NCBI GenBank assembly: GCA_964392615.1
Contig: CAYMRB010000435.1
Coordinates: forward strand, 1-8,462
Source: CAYMRB01 sp964392615
GTDB taxonomy: Bacteria > Planctomycetota > UBA8108
DNA: 8,462 nt
Direction: 5' to 3'
Positions 5,685 through 8,462 of this stretch are shown here, one piece after another; positions within the stretch are counted from its first letter, which is position 1; every line of letters begins with the position of its first letter. The notes under the pieces were generated by a model. It made no database searches. It was not told where the DNA came from and was given only the letters and a program-made list of their open reading frames with translations. The position numbers and the translations under genes were made by a program.

Positions 5685-6239
5685 ATGACGAAGTCAATCC
5701 GCCGCGACGATATGACCGACGCCGCCTCCCGGCCGCCGCCCGCCGAGGAGCTCGTCGACCTCATCGACGAGTCGGACCGCGTCATCGGCTGGGCGCGGCG
5801 CCGACGCGTTCGCGCGCTGAATCTGCTGCACCGCGGTGTCGGCATCCTGTGCTACAGCCCCGCTGGCGCGATCTACACGCACCGTCGCACGCGCACGAAA
5901 GACGTGTTCCCCGGCATGTACGACATGTTCGTCGGCGGCGTGGTCGGCAGCGGCGAGAGCGCGGACGCGGCTGCCGCGCGCGAGATCGCCGAGGAGCTCG
6001 GCATCGTCGGCCCGCGCCCGGAGCGCCTCGGCGAGTATCTATACCTCGGCCCTCTGAACCGCAGCCTCATCGCGCTCTACCGCGTCACGTACGATGGCGA
6101 GATCCGCCACCAGGAAGAGGAGATCGACTGGGGCACGTGGCTGAATCTCGATGAGCTCGACGCACTCGTCGCGGCGAAGCCGTTCGTGCCGGACGGGCTC
6201 GAGATCTGGAACCACCTACGCGCGGCCGGACAAGCCTGA
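5685..6239 (+). CDS. Nudix hydrolase, YfcD-like
   Basis: 184 aa. Hydrolyses a nucleoside-diphosphate-linked or other diphosphate substrate with Mg2+; the true substrate of YfcD-like enzymes is not established. The Nudix box GX5EX7REUXEEXGU is complete at residues 85-107, with G85, E91, R99, E100, E103, E104 and G106 all present. The flanks fit the YfcD / isopentenyl-diphosphate isomerase-like branch: ELVDLIDESDRVIG at 22-35, LLHRGVGIL at 47-55, and HRRTRTKDVFPGMYD at 66-80, before the box. Two starts are possible. ATG 5685 has AAGGAG 15 nt away, which is far; ATG 5712 (175 aa) has no clear ribosome site but fits the promoter-like element at 5637-5666 better. Residues 1-9 are not part of the fold either way. 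A GTAGCCGCTAC inverted repeat lies at 5671-5681 just before the start. Convergent with the beta-helix gene, 29 bp away. Cytoplasmic by absence of a signal peptide. Confidence 0.88.
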   Translation: MTKSIRRDDMTDAASRPPPAEELVDLIDESDRVIGWARRRRVRALNLLHRGVGILCYSPAGAIYTHRRTRTKDVFPGMYDMFVGGVVGSGESADAAAAREIAEELGIVGPRPERLGEYLYLGPLNRSLIALYRVTYDGEIRHQEEEIDWGTWLNLDELDALVAAKPFVPDGLEIWNHLRAAGQA

Positions 6240-6252
6240 CGACGAGCGACGC

Positions 6253-6262
6253 CGCCGCGGCG
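6253..6262. terminator. GC palindrome between convergent Nudix and beta-helix genes
   Basis: CGCCGCGGCG is a perfect 10-bp palindrome lying in the 29 bp between the two stop codons. It could slow polymerase from both sides, but with no loop and no T-run it is only a weak terminator candidate. Confidence 0.2.
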
Positions 6263-6268
6263 CCTCCG

Positions 6269-8017
6269 TCACAGCGCGTCGAACACGGCACAGGGGCCGA
6301 GGCGATCGGGGCTCTCGTCGACGCCGGGCTGGGGAAACGGCGGTGCTGGCGGCGCCTGCCCCATGAACAGGAAGCCGAGAAGAAACACCGCATCGGTGAG
6401 ATCGAGGACTCCGGTGTCGTTCGTATCGCACGCGTCGAGACAGGCCGCGGGCGTGTCGGACGCAAGGAACAGGATCGTGATGATCGCGATCGCGTCGGAA
6501 ATCTCCAAGAGCTCGTCGCGGGCGCAGTCCCCACGCACGAACTCGACGAGGCCCGTCCCGCACAGGCCTTCGTCGCTCTCGTACGCTCCCAGATCGACCA
6601 CCCCACCCGCGACTCGACAATAGCCACCCAGATCCCGGTTGCCGAGCACCTCGACCGGCAACGGAATGCCGGCGTCGATGGCCGGAGAGTTGCCGATCTC
6701 GGGTTGGAACCGCAGGCGCCGCGGTCGATCGCCGTAGAAGTTCGGATCGACTGTGAGATGGTCGGCGAGGCCTACCCCGCCGGGGACCTCGAGCCACGCC
6801 GGAGGCACCAGGTTTCGCTCGAACCGCAGGCCGTCGAGTGGAAGAACCGGCAGGTTCGAGAGCTCCGCGTCCTCACCCGCGCCTTCGACGTTCCAGAAGA
6901 CGTTGTTGTCGACGAGGCCCCACTCCACGATGGGCAACGCCGACAAGTACTCGGCGTTGTCGTAGAAGACGGCGTACTCTCCCAGCGATACGAACGTGTT
7001 GTTCGCGACGATCAGGTCGATTCCGGCCGCGGGCACGACCGACACGACGAGCCCGACGTCCAGCGCGCACGGCTCGGCGTCCTCGGGCGCCCCCGGATCG
7101 ATGCAGCCCTCGCCGGCTTCCGAGTAGAGGAGATTGCTGACGATTCGGCCGGAGAAGATCGTGCCGTCCGTATCGTAGTCCGACGTGATCGTGACGCCCG
7201 CCACCGTGTTGCGGATCTCGTTGTAGCGGAGATCCATCGTGCACGTCGTGTCGTCGTCGAAGTGCACGTCGACGGCGCTGTCGACGTATTCTCCGGGAAG
7301 TGTGCGGGGAAAATCGACGAACTTCGAATGCGAGACCTGGAGGTCGCCCATACCGCCCTGCAGCAACTCGAACGCGATGCCGCCGTGGCAGCCCTCGAAT
7401 CGACACTCGGTGACGCTCACGGAAACCGCGGCGCCGAACGCGGTACCCATCGTCAGAGCGGCGCCCGCGGTCCCCTCGAACACGCAGTCCCGGAAGCTCG
7501 CCACCAGCGCCAACTCGGCTCCGTCGCGAGCGTCCGAGACCGCGCCGGCCATCCCGACGCTGTAAAGCCCGCCGACGAAGCGAACGGAGCGGAAGCTCAA
7601 CGCTTCGAGCAACGTGTTGCGGGTCGGGGAACGATCGACGAGAACGCTCCAGATCGCCACGGAGTCGTCGTCGCATCGCAGCACCGTCTCGGGTCCCGCC
7701 TCGGCCGTGGCCCCGACGACCTCCAGCGACCGGACGGACTCCGGCACGTCGAACGGCATTCGAATCGCTTGATCCGGACCACCGCGGTAGTGCCCCGATG
7801 CGAGCCGCAGTCGGAGCCGCTCGATCTCGCCATCGTCCGCGGTGGAGAGCGCATGACCGATCGTCCGGAACGGCGCGGCCGACGAGCCGGCCCCGGCGAC
7901 GTCTTGCCCGCGCAGCGGATCGACCCAGTATTCCGCGGACGCGTCTTCCGCGGACGCGCGCGAAACGATCCACAGCGCGCCCACGCAACAGATCGCGCAG
8001 AGGAGTCTTGACGACAT
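6269..8017 (-). CDS. exported parallel beta-helix protein with C-terminal dockerin-like module
   Basis: 582 aa, probably secreted or cell-surface; the substrate or ligand is unknown. Residues 1-23 form a signal peptide ending in RASA, before EDASAEYW. The mature N-terminus (29-57: YWVDP, G37 and D39, APFRTIGHAL) is the DUF1565-type entry strand common in pectate-lyase-like right-handed beta-helix proteins. The body to about 490 is rich in short N, F, V and G-containing strands such as NNTF, NNVF and RNEI, as expected of helix rungs. From 496 to 582 comes a dockerin-like pair: a loop from D497 to D508, then D531-TNDTG to D542, each followed by a hydrophobic FLF helix, then a Pro-rich stretch (555-565) and a Cys near the end (C576). 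This arrangement is typical of planctomycete exported proteins. ATG 8017 is preferred to 8032 because GGAG (8027-8030) is 9 nt before it and the signal peptide follows at once. It could be a polysaccharide lyase, an adhesin or a carbohydrate-binding protein; no catalytic residues can be named. Confidence 0.85.
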   Translation of the reverse strand: MSSRLLCAICCVGALWIVSRASAEDASAEYWVDPLRGQDVAGAGSSAAPFRTIGHALSTADDGEIERLRLRLASGHYRGGPDQAIRMPFDVPESVRSLEVVGATAEAGPETVLRCDDDSVAIWSVLVDRSPTRNTLLEALSFRSVRFVGGLYSVGMAGAVSDARDGAELALVASFRDCVFEGTAGAALTMGTAFGAAVSVSVTECRFEGCHGGIAFELLQGGMGDLQVSHSKFVDFPRTLPGEYVDSAVDVHFDDDTTCTMDLRYNEIRNTVAGVTITSDYDTDGTIFSGRIVSNLLYSEAGEGCIDPGAPEDAEPCALDVGLVVSVVPAAGIDLIVANNTFVSLGEYAVFYDNAEYLSALPIVEWGLVDNNVFWNVEGAGEDAELSNLPVLPLDGLRFERNLVPPAWLEVPGGVGLADHLTVDPNFYGDRPRRLRFQPEIGNSPAIDAGIPLPVEVLGNRDLGGYCRVAGGVVDLGAYESDEGLCGTGLVEFVRGDCARDELLEISDAIAIITILFLASDTPAACLDACDTNDTGVLDLTDAVFLLGFLFMGQAPPAPPFPQPGVDESPDRLGPCAVFDAL

Positions 8018-8041
8018 GGGCGGTATCTCCATCGACCTCGT

Positions 8042-8084
8042 CCGGCCGCGAGCCCGTCGCGACGCGTGGTCCCGCGACGGCCGG
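8042..8084. repeat. inverted repeat in the beta-helix gene leader
   Basis: CCGGCCG (8042-8048) is the exact reverse complement of CGGCCGG (8078-8084), and a further CG/CG pair extends it with one bulged base. The loop holds a separate 10-bp palindrome, CGTCGCGACG (8055-8064). On the minus-strand transcript this stem would stand about 11 nt before the GGAG ribosome site, where it could affect translation. Confidence 0.35.
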
Positions 8085-8129
8085 TCGAGAGAGTCTCGCG
8101 AGAGCGAGTCGTCTCGCCCGGGATCGAGG

Positions 8130-8166
8130 TCAGAGCGCGGGGGGGCGAAGCGCCCTTCAGCTCTGA
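8130..8166. repeat. two-tier stem-loop in the beta-helix gene leader
   Basis: TCAGAGC (8130-8136) pairs with GCTCTGA (8160-8166), enclosing GGGCG (8143-8147) AAG CGCCC (8151-8155). The CTCTG at 8161-8165 can instead pair with CAGAG at 8170-8174, so two mutually exclusive folds are possible. No T-run follows on either strand. Confidence 0.35.
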
Positions 8167-8253
8167 TCGCAGAGAGCCGGCTTCGAGACGATCGCCGTCG
8201 CCGAATCGCCCTCTCGGCAACCGGCCGGCAACCCAGAATCGGGACAAAGATGG

Positions 8254-8281
8254 ATTTTCGTCAAAAACCAGCGCCTGTCAA
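8254..8281 (-). promoter_or_regulatory. sigma70-like promoter for the beta-helix gene
   Basis: On the minus strand TTGACA (8281-8276, 6/6) is followed after 16 bp by GAAAAT (8259-8254, 4/6 to TATAAT), within one of the few AT-richer patches of the window. Transcription would begin near 8247, giving a leader of about 230 nt to the ATG at 8017. Confidence 0.5.
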
Positions 8282-8361
8282 GCGCCGAGTGCCCCCTCAG
8301 CCCAGCCCCCCTTGCCCCGGCCCCTGAACCCGGAGTCGCGCGCGGCGAACGCCTGCGCGAC

Positions 8362-8462
8362 TCAGCGGCGTCGGCCCTTCGTCTTCTTCTTCGCGACCGT
8401 CTTCTTCTTCGCGGCCGTCTTCTTCTTCGCGACCGTCTTCTTCTTCGCGACCGTCTTCTTCT
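8362..8462 (-). CDS. C-terminus of a very basic Lys/Ala/Thr-repeat protein (partial)
   Basis: Partial at its 5' end: the gene runs off the right edge. The last 32 residues are seen, followed by TGA at 8364-8362. They consist of copies of KKKTVA (one copy KKKTAA), ending KTKGRRR. Such tails occur in bacterial histone H1-like proteins, in some HU-type proteins and at the C-terminus of DNA topoisomerase I and other nucleic-acid-binding proteins of high-GC bacteria, where they bind DNA or RNA without sequence specificity. Which of these it belongs to cannot be told from the tail. All lysines are AAG and the repeat is nearly identical at DNA level, so the frame is well supported by its repeat and by the clean stop. 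It is transcribed in the same direction as the beta-helix gene but 344 bp upstream of it, so probably a separate unit. Confidence 0.75.
   Translation of the reverse strand, partial: KKTVAKKKTVAKKKTAAKKKTVAKKKTKGRRR
8380..8462. repeat. 18-bp tandem repeat
   Basis: The unit CGTCTTCTTCTTCGCGAC (plus strand) occurs at 8380-8397, 8398-8415, 8416-8433 and 8434-8451, and an 11-bp partial copy at 8452-8462 is cut by the window end. Only one base differs among the four full copies (GGC in place of GAC at the end of the second). The period is six codons, so copy-number change keeps the reading frame of the basic tail. Confidence 0.95.

Larger units (their letters stand above)
8018..8361. other. 344-bp intergenic region upstream of the beta-helix gene
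   Basis: No credible gene lies here. An open frame on the plus strand (8016-8327) is Arg/Ser/Pro-rich, has no domain and overlaps the beta-helix start codon. The region contains a promoter-like element for the beta-helix gene (8254-8281), an AT-richer patch around 8245-8270, and a leader of about 230 nt with several inverted repeats (8042-8084, 8094-8103, 8130-8166). The part from 8282 to 8361, next to the partial basic-protein gene, is C-rich and shows nothing specific. Confidence 0.6.

Noticed and set aside
6704..8011. 435-codon open frame on the plus strand
   Set aside because: It is antisense to the beta-helix gene; its His/Arg/Asp-rich sequence is the mirror of Asp/Val/Ser codons on the true strand.
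8016..8327. 103-codon open frame on the plus strand in the intergenic region
   Set aside because: Arg/Ser/Pro-rich, no ribosome site, no domain, and it covers the promoter and leader of the opposite gene.
8380..8462. CRISPR array or other spaced repeat
   Set aside because: The 18-bp units are directly adjacent with no spacers and are in frame with a basic protein tail, so this is a coding tandem repeat.
1..8462. A new defence, mobile or biosynthetic system
   Set aside because: No transposase, integrase, toxin, nuclease, helicase or reverse transcriptase is present, and the genes are known families in alternating orientation apart from one coupled pair.

Overview
This 8.46-kb window is high-GC, gene-dense bacterial chromosome. 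It most likely comes from a member of the Planctomycetota. Three things point there: the 6269-8017 protein ends in a dockerin-like pair with a Pro-rich, Cys-containing tail of the type common in planctomycete secreted proteins; the 171-1244 protein has a planctomycete-style mix of a HEAT-like segment, a repeated 'TKYG' motif and a lectin-like domain; and a Lys/Ala/Thr-rich basic tail lies at the right edge. This placement is inference from protein style. No rRNA, tRNA or marker gene is present.

Layout from left to right. (1) 171-1244 (+): secreted HEAT-like / PA-IL-like protein, with a promoter-like element at 88-116. (2) 1259-3211 (-): M3-family zinc oligopeptidase, convergent with (1). (3) 3416-3958 (+) DinB-superfamily protein and 3955-4932 (+) serine/threonine dehydratase or serine racemase-like PLP enzyme, overlapping by ATGA and so almost certainly one transcription unit. 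(4) 4967-5539 (-): O6-methylguanine-DNA methyltransferase, convergent with the PLP gene. (5) 5685-6239 (+): YfcD-like Nudix hydrolase, divergent from the methyltransferase across 145 bp that contain a strong inverted repeat. (6) 6269-8017 (-): exported parallel beta-helix protein with a C-terminal dockerin-like module, preceded by a 344-bp region with a promoter-like element and several inverted repeats. (7) 8362-8462 (-, partial): C-terminus of a very basic protein built from an 18-bp tandem repeat.

Apart from the DinB/PLP pair, the genes alternate in strand and do not form one pathway. The set reads as ordinary chromosomal content: peptide turnover, amino-acid deamination or racemisation, alkylation repair, nucleotide or diphosphate clean-up, and two exported proteins of unknown role. 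I found no CRISPR array, insertion sequence, phage gene, toxin-antitoxin pair or defence system. The observations most worth a second look are the duplicated motif architecture of the first protein, a 14-bp match to the downstream part of the phage T7 promoter at 3306-3319, the inverted repeat between the methyltransferase and Nudix genes, active-site deviations in the PLP enzyme and the methyltransferase, and the 18-bp repeat tail at the edge.
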